A stretch of 60,410 nt of DNA from Deltaproteobacteria bacterium (GTDB lineage Bacteria > Desulfobacterota > Syntrophia > Syntrophales > JACQWR01): contig JAPLJV010000041.1 in assembly GCA_026388415.1 (NCBI GenBank), positions 1 through 60,410 on the forward strand, written 5' to 3'. Positions 1 to 9,500 of the stretch are shown in pieces; the first letter of the stretch is position 1; every line of letters starts with the position of its first letter. The position numbers were made by a program, and so were the translations under genes. The notes beneath the pieces were generated by a model, which did no database searches, was not told where the DNA came from, and worked only from the letters and a program-made list of their open reading frames with translations.

Positions 1-2324
1 AGCGGATGCAGGGTCATGGTGAGCACAATATTTGTCCCCATTATCATTGAAAGAAAGAAACCTACTTCTGCCTGAAACTTCATTTCCGAGAAGAAATACC
101 AGGTGAGGATAGGCAGAATGATCGTTATTCCAGTATAGACAACTGCCTTACCGCAGGTGCAGATTGACTGCATAATAGTTTCGGTCCAGTTTCCCCCTTG
201 AACGGGAAACTCCTCTTGACAGCGGCTATACAGATAAATGGCAAAGTCTACCCCGACACCGACCCCTATAGCTGCTACAGGAAGCGTATTGATGGAAAGA
301 CCGATGCCCTTCCATGCCATATACGCTGCTGCCACACTATTGGCGAGGACAAGAGGAAGCGTGAGCATCAGTCCCGCGGTAATGGATCGGTAGGATAGTG
401 CGCAGAGAATAAAGATAGCCCCCAGGACTGTAAGGTCGATCAGCACATGGGCGCGCTTCATTTCTTCATTAAGAGCGATCTCCATTCCGATCCTTCCGCC
501 GGCAAGCTTGAATTCTCCGTTTGGCATTTTCATTGGCTTTGTCTTGAAAAAATCATTGGCGGCATCACGTATACGGAGCAAGTTGTCTGAAGTGTGGTCC
601 GAGAAGAAGAGCGTAATCTGTGTGCGCTCCAATTGATCATCAATAAAACGACCAAGAGTACTCCTGTTCGTGTTCTGTCGGACGTACCCCATAAGCCCGG
701 TCAACATGGTCTCGTTCCGGGGAAGCTGATACCAGACTTCATCCCCATCATGAAAGATCACATTTACCATCTTCACAGTATCTATAATGGAGGTTGAGGA
801 GCGGTAGATATCCGGCAACCTATTCTTCATGTGCCTGGCAAAGGCCTCAAAAGTAGTAAGCACGACCGGATCATAGACAGAACCCTTTTCCCCTTCATAA
901 AAGAGCATCAGGTTTTCCGATGAGGCATCAAATGTTTTGTTGATAACGGTCTGATCCTTGTTGTAGGTATGGGTGTCATAGAAAATTGGCGAACCAGGAG
1001 TCGGATCTCCTATCTTAAGTCCCTCCATCTGCCACATGCAAAGGATTGTTAATGCAATAATAAAAAACCCAACCACATATCTGCCCCGGGGGGAGATGGA
1101 GAATCCAGCGATCCGCATCATGATCTTTGCCTTCCAGTCAACCCGGGATTTCCCCTTATCCCACTCATCGCTTGCTACCTTGATGGGGATTAGGCTGCAG
1201 ACCACGGGAACCATGAAACCCGTGAGAATAATACTCATCATCCAGAAAGTCATAATGATAGCGAGATGCTGCATGAGGACGATCTTGGCAAGAATGAGGA
1301 TGGCAAAACCGGCCGCATCGGTTGTTACTGCCGCAAAATTCGGCGCGAGCATAGTCCGCATGGTCTCATAACAAGCGCGGAACCTATCGCCGCCACTGGC
1401 GTTTAATTCCTCAAAATATCTATAAGCTATCTGGTGGGAGTTGCCGATCATCCGGGAGCCAACAAGGAAGGCCAGTACGTAGAGCATGGGGTTGAAATTT
1501 ATCCCTGTGAAGCCTATAAACCCCAGGCCCCAGATGGTAAGAACTGCGGCGTTAACAAGGGGCGAGATCATACCGGGGATATTTCTAAAAACCAACCACA
1601 AAACAACCGCAATCCCAATGATGCTTATCGCAAACACTTGGTACATCTGCGATCTCGCTTCATAGATCCAACCCATAAGCATTGGATATCCGGTTATATG
1701 GATTGATATATTTTCGTCAGAATAATCCTTTCTCAATTTTTGCATCAGTTGAAACGCTCTCTCGTAAGAGATGTTTTCCTTAAATTCCGTTAAGATTATG
1801 GCGCCGGTTCCATCTCTCGACACCAGGGAACCATTATAGGCGGGATTAGAAAAAATGTTCGTCTTGAGTACCTCTGTTTCTGAAGGAGTCTTCGGGATAT
1901 CAGGCCACATGAGTGGCGCTATTACAATTTCTCCCTTGCCTTTTGCGGTGACAATCTTGGTAGCAGGACTGGCGATGGACACCGTGAGGACTCGATAAAC
2001 CTCATCCCACATTGCAACTTCCTCGGTCATCTTTTTTATTTTGCCCAGGTTAGTTTCATTAAAGATATCGCCGCTATTTGTCTTAATTGCAACAACGACT
2101 CCTGAACCGCCACTTCCGAAAACCCGGGCAAAACTGGCGTGGAGCTTGAGATATGGGTGGTCATAGGGTAGCATGTCCTGCAGCACGACTTCCCCTTTAA
2201 CCTTGAACGCGCCATATAAAAAGACCCCGGTTATGGCAAGGATAACCAATAAAACCGCCAATCTATGGCGAGACAGAAACCAGGATATTTTGTCCAGCCC
2301 TTTGCGATTGTTGCTACTCTCCAT
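1..2324 (-). CDS. RND superfamily (MMPL/HAE3-like) exporter, C-terminus cut by window edge
   Basis: The open frame runs from an ATG at 2324 (preceded by GAGAGGGG) to the left edge without a stop, about 774 codons. It reads MESSNNRKGLDKISWFLS, then a first membrane helix (LAVLLVILAITGVFLYGAF), a large periplasmic loop, and a multi-helix block containing FLVGSRMIGNSHQ. The same layout repeats in the second half (RYVVGFFIIALTILCMW, a loop, then PVAAIGVGVGVDFAIYLYSR), the duplicated RND fold. The MMPL/HAE3-like branch moves lipids, hopanoids or other hydrophobic molecules rather than typical drugs; the substrate here is unknown. It lies 50 bp downstream of the YCF48-like gene, in one operon behind the TetR-type operators. 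In other Proteobacteria such pairs often accompany DUF1302 and DUF1329 genes, which could lie beyond the left edge. The family call is firm, the substrate is not. Confidence 0.85.
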   Translation of the reverse strand, partial: MESSNNRKGLDKISWFLSRHRLAVLLVILAITGVFLYGAFKVKGEVVLQDMLPYDHPYLKLHASFARVFGSGGSGVVVAIKTNSGDIFNETNLGKIKKMTEEVAMWDEVYRVLTVSIASPATKIVTAKGKGEIVIAPLMWPDIPKTPSETEVLKTNIFSNPAYNGSLVSRDGTGAIILTEFKENISYERAFQLMQKLRKDYSDENISIHITGYPMLMGWIYEARSQMYQVFAISIIGIAVVLWLVFRNIPGMISPLVNAAVLTIWGLGFIGFTGINFNPMLYVLAFLVGSRMIGNSHQIAYRYFEELNASGGDRFRACYETMRTMLAPNFAAVTTDAAGFAILILAKIVLMQHLAIIMTFWMMSIILTGFMVPVVCSLIPIKVASDEWDKGKSRVDWKAKIMMRIAGFSISPRGRYVVGFFIIALTILCMWQMEGLKIGDPTPGSPIFYDTHTYNKDQTVINKTFDASSENLMLFYEGEKGSVYDPVVLTTFEAFARHMKNRLPDIYRSSTSIIDTVKMVNVIFHDGDEVWYQLPRNETMLTGLMGYVRQNTNRSTLGRFIDDQLERTQITLFFSDHTSDNLLRIRDAANDFFKTKPMKMPNGEFKLAGGRIGMEIALNEEMKRAHVLIDLTVLGAIFILCALSYRSITAGLMLTLPLVLANSVAAAYMAWKGIGLSINTLPVAAIGVGVGVDFAIYLYSRCQEEFPVQGGNWTETIMQSICTCGKAVVYTGITIILPILTWYFFSEMKFQAEVGFFLSMIMGTNIVLTMTLHP

Positions 2325-2374
2325 GCTTACCCCTCTCCCACTGCGTTGACGATGTGGATTGAGACACCATCAGC

Positions 2375-3430
2375 TTAATAATTACTTCTTTGCCACAATG
2401 CCGACGCTTTACCGCCGTCGTGGCGGTAGATGGCCCCCTCTCCGCCCACCGCCGTAAAGCCTGAAGCACCTCGGCTGGTAAGTCCATAGAGCCATCCATA
2501 GGTAAAAGCTGGCTTAAATTCAGGTTTATTCCAGGTAGCGCCCCCGTCAACAGACCAGACAAATGCGCGTTTCCCCCCGATCGCAATAGTGCCGGTCTTA
2601 TTTGTCGCTATGCAGAAAAGAGAGTTTTTGGGCACCGGTACCTTTACATCTTTCCAATTCTTGCCTCCGTCAACAGTCTTGGCCACGCGGCCGTCTATGC
2701 CCACCGCCCAGGCTATCTGCGGAGTAACCGCAGTAATACGGAACAGTTGATCCTCCCCTTCCACCATGCCGGTCCTTTCGGAAATAGTGAAAGAACCTGC
2801 CTCTTTAACCCAGGTTTTTCCTCCGTCTTTGGTGTGGTAAATGAGACCGTATTCACCCGCTGCCCAGCCGTTTAGAGGATCGCAGAATGAAACTGATTTG
2901 AGGATATAATCATCTTTTTTGAACTGGATATTCCAATGCTTGCCGCCATCCTCGGTGCTCAAGATATGGGTACGTTCGGTGACAATCCAACCTTTGCTCG
3001 GTGTAACGAACTGTACCGCCATCAGAAAGAAAGGCACGGGACTTATTTGTGCATTCCAGGTCTTCCCGCCATCGGCGGTGTGGATGATCGTACCCTCGTC
3101 CCCGATGGCCCACCCATGTTGCAGATCAACAAAGGATATGGAGGTGAGCGTGTAGTCCGTTCCCGTTTCCTGGCGACTCCAGGTCTTCCCGCTGTCGTCA
3201 GTGCGGAGAACAGTACCCCATCGGCCACAGGCCCAGCCGTTATTTTCTGTGGGAAAGGTGACGGAGAAAAGGTCATCACGCGATATTTGCGGTCCTTTTT
3301 TATCCGGTGAAGCCAACGCGCCCCAAACGAAAGAAAAGAGGAGCAGAAGGATGCCAAAAACGCTTACCACTTTTCTGGTCTTTGGCGTAAGAAGCGTAAG
3401 AACAAATTTTCCGGGAGCTACCAATTTCAT
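2375..3430 (-). CDS. YCF48/Hcf136-like beta-propeller (BNR-repeat) protein
   Basis: This 351-aa protein has an N-terminal hydrophobic segment (about residues 20-42, VVSVFGILLLLFSFVWGALA) that should export or anchor it. Six BNR-type turns follow: DSGKTW, DGGKTWNAQ, DGGKHWN, DGGKTWVK, DGGKNWKD and DGGATWNK, alternating with GWA(C/I/A)G strands, as in the photosystem II assembly factor YCF48. No photosynthesis genes are present, so the name marks the fold only. It is the first gene of the operon with the RND exporter and probably acts beside it in the periplasm as an assembly or substrate-handling partner; that role is inferred from adjacency. Its promoter carries the putative TetR operators. 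Confidence 0.85.
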   Translation of the reverse strand: MKLVAPGKFVLTLLTPKTRKVVSVFGILLLLFSFVWGALASPDKKGPQISRDDLFSVTFPTENNGWACGRWGTVLRTDDSGKTWSRQETGTDYTLTSISFVDLQHGWAIGDEGTIIHTADGGKTWNAQISPVPFFLMAVQFVTPSKGWIVTERTHILSTEDGGKHWNIQFKKDDYILKSVSFCDPLNGWAAGEYGLIYHTKDGGKTWVKEAGSFTISERTGMVEGEDQLFRITAVTPQIAWAVGIDGRVAKTVDGGKNWKDVKVPVPKNSLFCIATNKTGTIAIGGKRAFVWSVDGGATWNKPEFKPAFTYGWLYGLTSRGASGFTAVGGEGAIYRHDGGKASALWQRSNY

Positions 3431-3470
3431 ATTGTCCCCCCATGGGTAGGTTTTTCACATTGTTTATTGC

Positions 3471-3499
3471 GCTATATCAATCGTTCGATCTAATGTCAA
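3471..3499 (-). promoter_or_regulatory. Sigma70-type promoter of the YCF48/RND operon
   Basis: On the minus strand TTGACA (3499-3494) and TATAGC (3476-3471) are separated by exactly 17 bp, about 40 bp before the start codon at 3430. One copy of the repeated operator-like element occupies the spacer and the first -10 bases, so a bound repressor would block RNA polymerase. Confidence 0.7.
3475..3489 (+). promoter_or_regulatory. Putative TetR operator, copy 1
   Basis: The element reads TATCAATCGTTCGAT and contains the near-palindrome ATCG-TT-CGAT. It overlaps the spacer and -10 of the YCF48/RND promoter. It is identical to copy 2, 34 bp away, and matches copy 3 in inverted orientation at 13 of 15 positions. 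Confidence 0.65.
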
Positions 3500-3508
3500 G
3501 AAAAAATG

Positions 3509-3523
3509 TATCAATCGTTCGAT
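3509..3523 (+). promoter_or_regulatory. Putative TetR operator, copy 2
   Basis: This is an exact copy of TATCAATCGTTCGAT, just upstream of the -35 box of the YCF48/RND promoter. The 34-bp offset from copy 1 is about three helical turns, so both could be bound on the same face of the DNA. Confidence 0.62.
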
Positions 3524-3649
3524 TTATTTTTTAATACGGATTTTTCTATAGGACGGAGCATAAGTAATTAGAGTTACGGCGAATTACAATTGTGGTGCAT
3601 TGGCTATAAAAGATTTTCTAAACTCGGCGGACTTTTATCTTTACAATAT

Positions 3650-3664
3650 ATCGAACGTATGATA
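3650..3664 (-). promoter_or_regulatory. Putative TetR operator, copy 3, at the tetR start
   Basis: On the minus strand the element reads TATCATACGTTCGAT. It ends 10 bp before the tetR start codon at 3675 and overlaps TATGAT, a possible -10 box. Its position suggests autorepression of the regulator. Confidence 0.6.
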
Positions 3665-3674
3665 TACAACCCAC

Positions 3675-4313
3675 ATGAAAGCAAAGAAATTACCGAATCA
3701 GGAAGCGGACACCGCTCAAAAGCTTATAGAGGTCGCGATCGAGCTTTTTTCAACCGCAGGCTTTGCAGGGACATCAATACGGGATATCGCAAAAGCGACT
3801 GGAATGAGCATTTCCAATATCTACTATTATTTCGGCAATAAAGATGGCTTGTTGTTGGCTATTCTGGAGCATTCGTCTAGGCATCTCGTTGATTCGCTCA
3901 GTAATGTTGCCGAGCTTGAGATGGAGCCGTTAGAGCGGTTTAAGCTGCTGGTAAGGACGCACCTTCAGCTCGTTAAATTACACAAGAGGGAATCGAAAAT
4001 ATTTTTTCTTGACGAAGACCACCTCACACCCGAGGGGTTTAAGATTAACAAAAAGTTCCAACTCGATATCCTGAACATTTACCGGCATGAAATAGAAATA
4101 TTGAAGGAACAAGGGTACATTAACTATCAGCACCTTACCGTATTGGCCTTCAACATCCTGGGGGTAGTTAACTGGCATCTGCGCTGGTACCGTCCATCAG
4201 GTCCGTTATCATTAGATGAGTTAACCGAAGAGATCATGATCTTCATTCTCAAGGGCGTCCTCAACGGCCCTGCTTCAGTTGCGGGGCCAATTTCAACCAT
4301 TGACGGGGAGTAA
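3675..4313 (+). CDS. TetR/AcrR family transcriptional regulator
   Basis: This 212-aa protein has the TetR architecture: an N-terminal helix-turn-helix (about residues 10-56; LIEVAIELFSTAGFAGTSIRDIAKATGMSISNIYYYFGNK in two stretches, with the typical G-x-xT-SIRDIA and IYYYFGNKDGL signatures) followed by an all-helical ligand-binding domain. The C-terminal part has the fatty-acid/xenobiotic-regulator look (HLQLVKLHKRESKIFFLDE), but I cannot name the ligand. It is transcribed away from the YCF48/RND operon, and the shared intergenic region carries three copies of one 15-bp near-palindrome. The most likely job is repression of that operon and of itself. The downstream acrAB-like genes may also be targets, but the evidence there is weaker. 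Confidence 0.9.
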   Translation: MKAKKLPNQEADTAQKLIEVAIELFSTAGFAGTSIRDIAKATGMSISNIYYYFGNKDGLLLAILEHSSRHLVDSLSNVAELEMEPLERFKLLVRTHLQLVKLHKRESKIFFLDEDHLTPEGFKINKKFQLDILNIYRHEIEILKEQGYINYQHLTVLAFNILGVVNWHLRWYRPSGPLSLDELTEEIMIFILKGVLNGPASVAGPISTIDGE

Positions 4314-4698
4314 CCATTCCTGGCAATCGCGCATTTCATTTTTCAACACCCTTCCTTGTTGGCACAATCTATATGGGCGCACCTGTAGTTAGCCAGGCCC
4401 CAATCCGGAAATAGTAAGCAGCTTGTCCACCGTTACGAATTGTATTCATTGATCTTCCGTGATACAGCCCAATGTAGGCTTGAGGTGAAAGTCCGTCATA
4501 GCGCATTCAACAGATTATAAAATCAAAAGTATGCATGAACCGGATAAACCATAAAACCCAAGGAATGATCTTTCATCGGTAAATATTTCTTGACAAGAGC
4601 CCCGCCTTGCATCAATATGAACGGCAATTCATATATTGAATCAATATTCACAAAATGAACAGAACATTAAAATAGCCAAATATTCCAGGATAAACTCT
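4314..4698. other. Intergenic region without a recognisable gene
   Basis: These 385 bp hold no convincing ORF, tRNA or repeat. The only signal seen is TTGACA at 4590-4595 followed after 17 bp by CAATAT (4613-4618), a weak promoter candidate for the small ORF at 4699 and perhaps the efflux operon. Confidence 0.4.
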
Positions 4699-5130
4699 AT
4701 GGAAGCAGGGATGACAAGATGTACCGATCGCTTGCAGTTCTGCCTGATAATGGTGATGATTTTGGCCATGCCTTTCTGCCCGGCCGATCTGGTTTTTAAT
4801 GTTTCCTATCTGCCAATTCGGAACATGCATGCCGGCGTCACCTACCGCCTCCTGACGCCATTTAAACTCCATGCTTCCTTCGACTGGCGAAGTGAACGAT
4901 ATTTCCGTGTCGATCGTATTGACGAGGCGAAGCGATTGTTTTACAATGAAAAAAAGTTGACCGTCGGCGGTCAGTGGCAGGTGGGCCAGGGCGTTACTTT
5001 CGATTTTTCCGGCGGCTATACCTTTGATCGTATGTACTTTGAAGGAGAGGGCTACAGCGATCGTGACTTCAACCGGATCGCCATTGCCAACGGCCCCTTT
5101 ATCGCCGTCCGGGCGGGGCTGAATTTCTGA
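4699..5130 (+). CDS. Small outer-membrane beta-barrel-like protein, probable remnant
   Basis: The ATG at 4699 has AGGA eight bases upstream and gives 143 aa. An N-terminal hydrophobic stretch (LQFCLIMVMILAMPFC) resembles a signal peptide. The rest alternates polar and aromatic residues like beta-strands and closes with YSDRDFNRIAIANGPFIAV...LNF, a terminal strand ending in Phe as in outer-membrane proteins. The end resembles the C-terminal hairpins of DUF6268-type outer-membrane proteins, which are usually two to three times longer. I infer an internally deleted remnant or a very small barrel. It lies 48 bp upstream of the efflux operon. A longer antisense frame overlaps it but has no family features. 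Confidence 0.45.
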   Translation: MEAGMTRCTDRLQFCLIMVMILAMPFCPADLVFNVSYLPIRNMHAGVTYRLLTPFKLHASFDWRSERYFRVDRIDEAKRLFYNEKKLTVGGQWQVGQGVTFDFSGGYTFDRMYFEGEGYSDRDFNRIAIANGPFIAVRAGLNF

Positions 5131-5178
5131 TGCATCGACTTCAGGCAAATAAAATGAACGTTCGTTATGAGGTGTCTT

Positions 5179-6516
5179 ATGTGGATTTTTGACAGAGCTA
5201 AACGAATCACCGTGGTGGGGATTCTTGCAGGGTTTTTCATTCTGGGAGGCTGCGAACAACAGACCAAAACTGGTCCCCACACACAGGGCGGCCCTGCGGA
5301 AGTCGCCGTCGTGACCGTAAAACCGCAGCGGTTGGTTATCACGACCGAATTGGCCGGCCGGACGTCCGCCTATTTGGTTGCTGAAGTCCGTCCTCAGGTG
5401 GGTGGCATCATCCAGAAGCGCCGGTTTGTTGAAGGCTCCGATGTCAAGGCTGGCCAAGTGCTCTTTCAGATTGATGCGTCTCCCTTTCAGGCGGCGCTTG
5501 ACAATGCCACGGCGAATCGCACCGCCATGCAGAAGAACGCCGCCCGCGCTCAGGCTGCTCTGCAGGCAAGCATCGCCGGCGTCACCCGGCAGCAGGCAAC
5601 TATGCATTTCGCCCGGACGAACCGCGAGCGCTTCGAGGAACTGTCCAAAGACGGTGCTGTCTCCGCCAGCCAGCGCGACCAGGCCGTGGCCGAGGCCGAC
5701 GTGGCTGAGGCTACTATCCGGGCGGTGGAGGCACAGGTGGAAAACGACCGTGCGGCGGTCGCGGCGGCCGAGGCGGCCATTGATCAGGCCGAAGCCGCCT
5801 TGAAGACGGCCCGCATCAATTTGGCATATACCTCCGTCACGGCACCCATCTCTGGTCGTATCGGAAGATCAAGCGTAACGGAGGGCGCCCTGGTCGCGGC
5901 ATATCAGCCCGTGGCTCTGGCTACCATTCAACAAATGGATCCCATGTACGTGGATGTGCCACAATCCACGACGGCACTGCTGAGATTGCGGCGGCGCCTC
6001 GAGGAAGGCCAGCTTTATCACAACGGGCAACTCCGGGATAAGGTCCATCTGTTCTTCGAAGACAACGCCAAATATCCCTGGGAAGGGGCGCTTCAATTCC
6101 GCGACGTCACGGTAGATCCCACAACCGGATCAGTCATTCTGCGGATTGTCTTTCCCAATCCAAAAGGCGTTCTGCTGCCGGGCATGTTCGTCCGGGCGGT
6201 GGTGGAAGAGGGCATTAATCGGCACGCAATATTAATTCCTCAACAGGCCGTTTCACGCAACCCGCAAGGCAATCCCATGGCACTGATCGTGGATTCCGCA
6301 GCGAAGGTCCAACAGAGGATACTTATGCTCGATCGCGCCATCGGCGATGCATGGCTTGTTGCAGCGGGCCTGGCGCCCGGCGAGCAGGTGATTGTCGAGG
6401 GCATGCAAAAGGTCAAACCCGGCGTTTCCGTAAAGGCTGTCCCCTTTGCAAACGGTAGTGGAGAAGCGAATCGGGAAGGTAAGAAAACGATCCCGCTATC
6501 GGCAAAATCGAACTGA
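5179..6516 (+). CDS. RND efflux periplasmic adaptor (AcrA/MexA-like lipoprotein)
   Basis: The protein is the membrane-fusion component of a tripartite multidrug pump. It begins MWIFDRAKRITVVGILAGFFILGGC, a lipoprotein signal with the lipidated Cys in the GGC box. It continues with the biotinyl-lipoyl half-motif (VGGIIQKRRFVEGSDVKAGQVLFQID), a long Ala-rich coiled-coil hairpin (about residues 100-200), the second lipoyl half (YTSVTAPISGRIGRSSVTEGALV) and a beta-barrel domain. I chose the ATG at 5179 because GAGGTG lies just before it; an in-frame ATG at 5167 adds four residues. It starts the adaptor-pump-channel operon, 12 bp ahead of the pump gene. The motif ACGTTCG in the upstream sequence (5158-5164) is shared with one TetR operator copy. 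Confidence 0.95.
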   Translation: MWIFDRAKRITVVGILAGFFILGGCEQQTKTGPHTQGGPAEVAVVTVKPQRLVITTELAGRTSAYLVAEVRPQVGGIIQKRRFVEGSDVKAGQVLFQIDASPFQAALDNATANRTAMQKNAARAQAALQASIAGVTRQQATMHFARTNRERFEELSKDGAVSASQRDQAVAEADVAEATIRAVEAQVENDRAAVAAAEAAIDQAEAALKTARINLAYTSVTAPISGRIGRSSVTEGALVAAYQPVALATIQQMDPMYVDVPQSTTALLRLRRRLEEGQLYHNGQLRDKVHLFFEDNAKYPWEGALQFRDVTVDPTTGSVILRIVFPNPKGVLLPGMFVRAVVEEGINRHAILIPQQAVSRNPQGNPMALIVDSAAKVQQRILMLDRAIGDAWLVAAGLAPGEQVIVEGMQKVKPGVSVKAVPFANGSGEANREGKKTIPLSAKSN

Positions 6517-6528
6517 CGGAGGCGCGCG

Positions 6529-9500
6529 ATGTTATCGAGATTTTTTCTAAAACGGCCGGTCTTTGCCTGGGTTATCGCCATTATTCTGATGGTGGCGGGC
6601 TGCCTGGCCATCTACAACCTGCCTATATCGCAGTATCCGCCCATCGCTCCGCCTTCCATCGCCCTTACCGCTTTTTATCCGGGCGCGTCGGCTGAGACCG
6701 TGGAAAACAGTGTGACGCAGATCATCGAGCAGAAGATGACGGGTTTCGACAAGATGCTGTATCTTTCTGCCAGCAGTGATTCGGCCGGCGCTTCCCGCGT
6801 TGAGCTTACCTTTGCTCCGGGAACCGATCCGGACGTGGCCTGGGCCCAGGTGCAGAACAAGCTCCAACTCGCCATGGCGAGCCTGCCCCAGGTAGTGCAG
6901 CGCCAGGGCGTCATGGTGAGCAAGTCCACCCGGAACTATCTGTTGATGGTAGGTCTGCGCTCGGAAGACGGGAGCATGGACGGAAAAGACCTGCAAGACT
7001 ATGCTCAATCCAACCTGGAGAAGGTGCTCTCAAGAGTGCCGGGGGTGGGCGAGGTACAGATCTTCGGCAGTCAGTATGCCATGCGGGTCTGGCTGGACCC
7101 AGACAGGCTTACGGGTTACCAGATGACGGTTCAAGATGTCATCACGGCACTCCAATCCTACAACGTGGAAGTGTCCGCCGGCCAGTTCGGCGGGGCGCCC
7201 GCGGTGAAGGGCCAGCGCCTGAATGCCGCCATCGTTGTTCAAAGCATGCTCAAAACGCCCGAGGAGTTTGCCGCAATTCCCCTGCGAACTAACCAGGATG
7301 GATCCATTGTGCGGGTTAAAGATGTGGGACGGACTGAGCTCGGGACCGAAGCCTACGATGCCCAAATCTACTTCAATGGAAAGCCGTCAGCCGGCCTGGC
7401 CATTCGTCAGTCGGCCGGCGCCAATGCCCTGGATACAGCCAACGCCATCAAGGCCAAATTGGCGGAGATGAGCCATTTTTTCCCCCCCGGTATGAAAGTC
7501 GTTTACCCCTTCGACACCACCCCGTTCGTCAGGGTGGCTATCATTGAGGTGGTCAAGACCCTTTTCGAAGCGATCCTGCTGGTTTTTCTCGTGATGTATC
7601 TCTTCATGGGTAACATGCGAGCGACCTTAATTCCGACTATTGCCGTGCCGGTCGTCATCCTGGGGACATTCGCGGTGCTGGGGCTCTGCGGATTCTCTAT
7701 CAATATGCTCACCATGTTTGCTATCGTGCTGGCCATCGGGCTCCTGGTAGACGACGCCATCGTGGTGGTTGAGAACGTGGAACGAATCATGAGCGAGGAA
7801 GGCCTTTCACCCCGAGAGGCTACGCGCAAGTCCATGGACCAGATAACCAGCGCCCTGATCGGCATCGGGCTTGTGCTCTCTGCGGTCTTCGGCCCGATGG
7901 CGTTTTTCGCCGGTTCCACGGGGGTCATCTACCGTCAGTTCTCGATAACCATCATCGCCTCCATGTTGCTATCAGTGGTAGTCGCTCTGGTCCTGACGCC
8001 TGTGCTGTGCGCCTCACTTCTCAAGCCGGTGCCCAAAGGACATGAACCGGCAGAGTCGGGAGTCTGGTTTTTGCGACCGTTTTTCCGCTGGTTTGACCGT
8101 ATCTTTTTTCGAGCCAGAGATCAGTATCTGCGACTGGTGAGGCAGTCCCTTACCAAAGAGATTCGTTACTTGGTCATATTTCTTCTGATCGTAGCGTCAC
8201 TGTGGTTTTTGTTTCAGCGGATGCCCACGGCCTATCTCCCGGATGAAGACCAGGGGATACTGATGGTGCAGGCGATGCTTCCGGCAAACTCGACCCTGGA
8301 GCAGACCGACAGGGTTATGGAAGGCGTCAGAAACTATTTTTCGGAACAGGAGAAAGAAGGAGTGGAATCCGTTATGACGATTGCCGGCTCGAACTTCTCC
8401 GGCCGGGGCCAGAATGTGGGGATGGCCTTCGTCAAACTGAAGGATTGGAAACTTCGCAACCGGCCGGAGTTGAAGATCGGCGCTGTGGCGGGCAGAGCCA
8501 TGGCGAAATTTTCCAAGATCAAAAACGCCATGGTGTTTGCTTTTGCGCCGCCTGCGGTTATCGAGCTGGGCATGGCCAAGGGCTTTGACTTCCAGTTACT
8601 GGACCGAGGCGGTCTGGGCCACGCGGCGCTGATGACGGCCCGCAACCAGCTCCTCGGCCTGGCTGCCAAGAACCCGGTCTTGACCAAGGTCAGGCCCAAC
8701 GGCCTGGAAGATGTCCCTGAGTACCGGATTGACGTTGACTGGGAGAAAGCCGGCGCCTTGGGAGTGCCCATCGCCTCAATTCACAATACTATCTCGGCGG
8801 CCTTCGGCAGCGCCTATGTTAACGACTTCATTCAAGGCGGTCGCGTGAAGCGGGTGTACATTCAAGCCGACGCCCCTTATCGCATGTTGCCACAGGATAT
8901 GGAAAGACTTCATGTGCGCAACAATGCAGGCAAGATGGTTCCCTTTTCTTCCTTTGCGTCCGGACACTGGACTTCCGGCTCTCCGAAGCTGGAACGCTTC
9001 AACGGCTTTCCTTCCCTGAACATCCAGGGCGAGGCGGCACCCGGGAGGAGCTCCGGTGAGGCGATGCTGGCCATGGAAGGGTTTGTCAGGCAACTGCCGC
9101 AGGGAATCGGCTTTGACTGGACCGGGCTTTCCTATCAGGAGCGGCAGGCCAGTTCTCATGCGGCTCCCCTTTACGCCTTTTCCATTCTGGTGATTTTTCT
9201 TTGCCTGGCGGCCCTGTATGAGAGCTGGCCCATCCCCGTTTCAATCCTGCTGGCCCTGCCCCTGGGGGTGATCGGCGGCGTGATCGGTTCGACAATTCAG
9301 GGATTGCCTAATGACGTGTATTTTCAGATCGGACTTTTGACGACCCTCGGCCTGACCACCAAGAACGCCATCCTGATTGTCCAATTCGCCAAGTCCCGAG
9401 TGGGAGAAGGGATGGGGCTGAGCGAGGCAACCCTGGAAGCGGCAAAACTGAGGCTGCGTCCCATCATCATGACCTCGCTGGCGTTCGGCTTCGGCGTTAT

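Noticed and set aside
2314-2586. Minus-strand frame of 90 codons between the RND and YCF48-like genes
   Set aside because: It overlaps the end of the YCF48-like gene in another frame and contains no conserved features.
4648-5607. Long minus-strand frame (319 codons)
   Set aside because: It overlaps the start and first third of the adaptor gene, has no ribosome-binding site or recognisable domain, and its sequence is what the antisense of GC-rich coding DNA gives.
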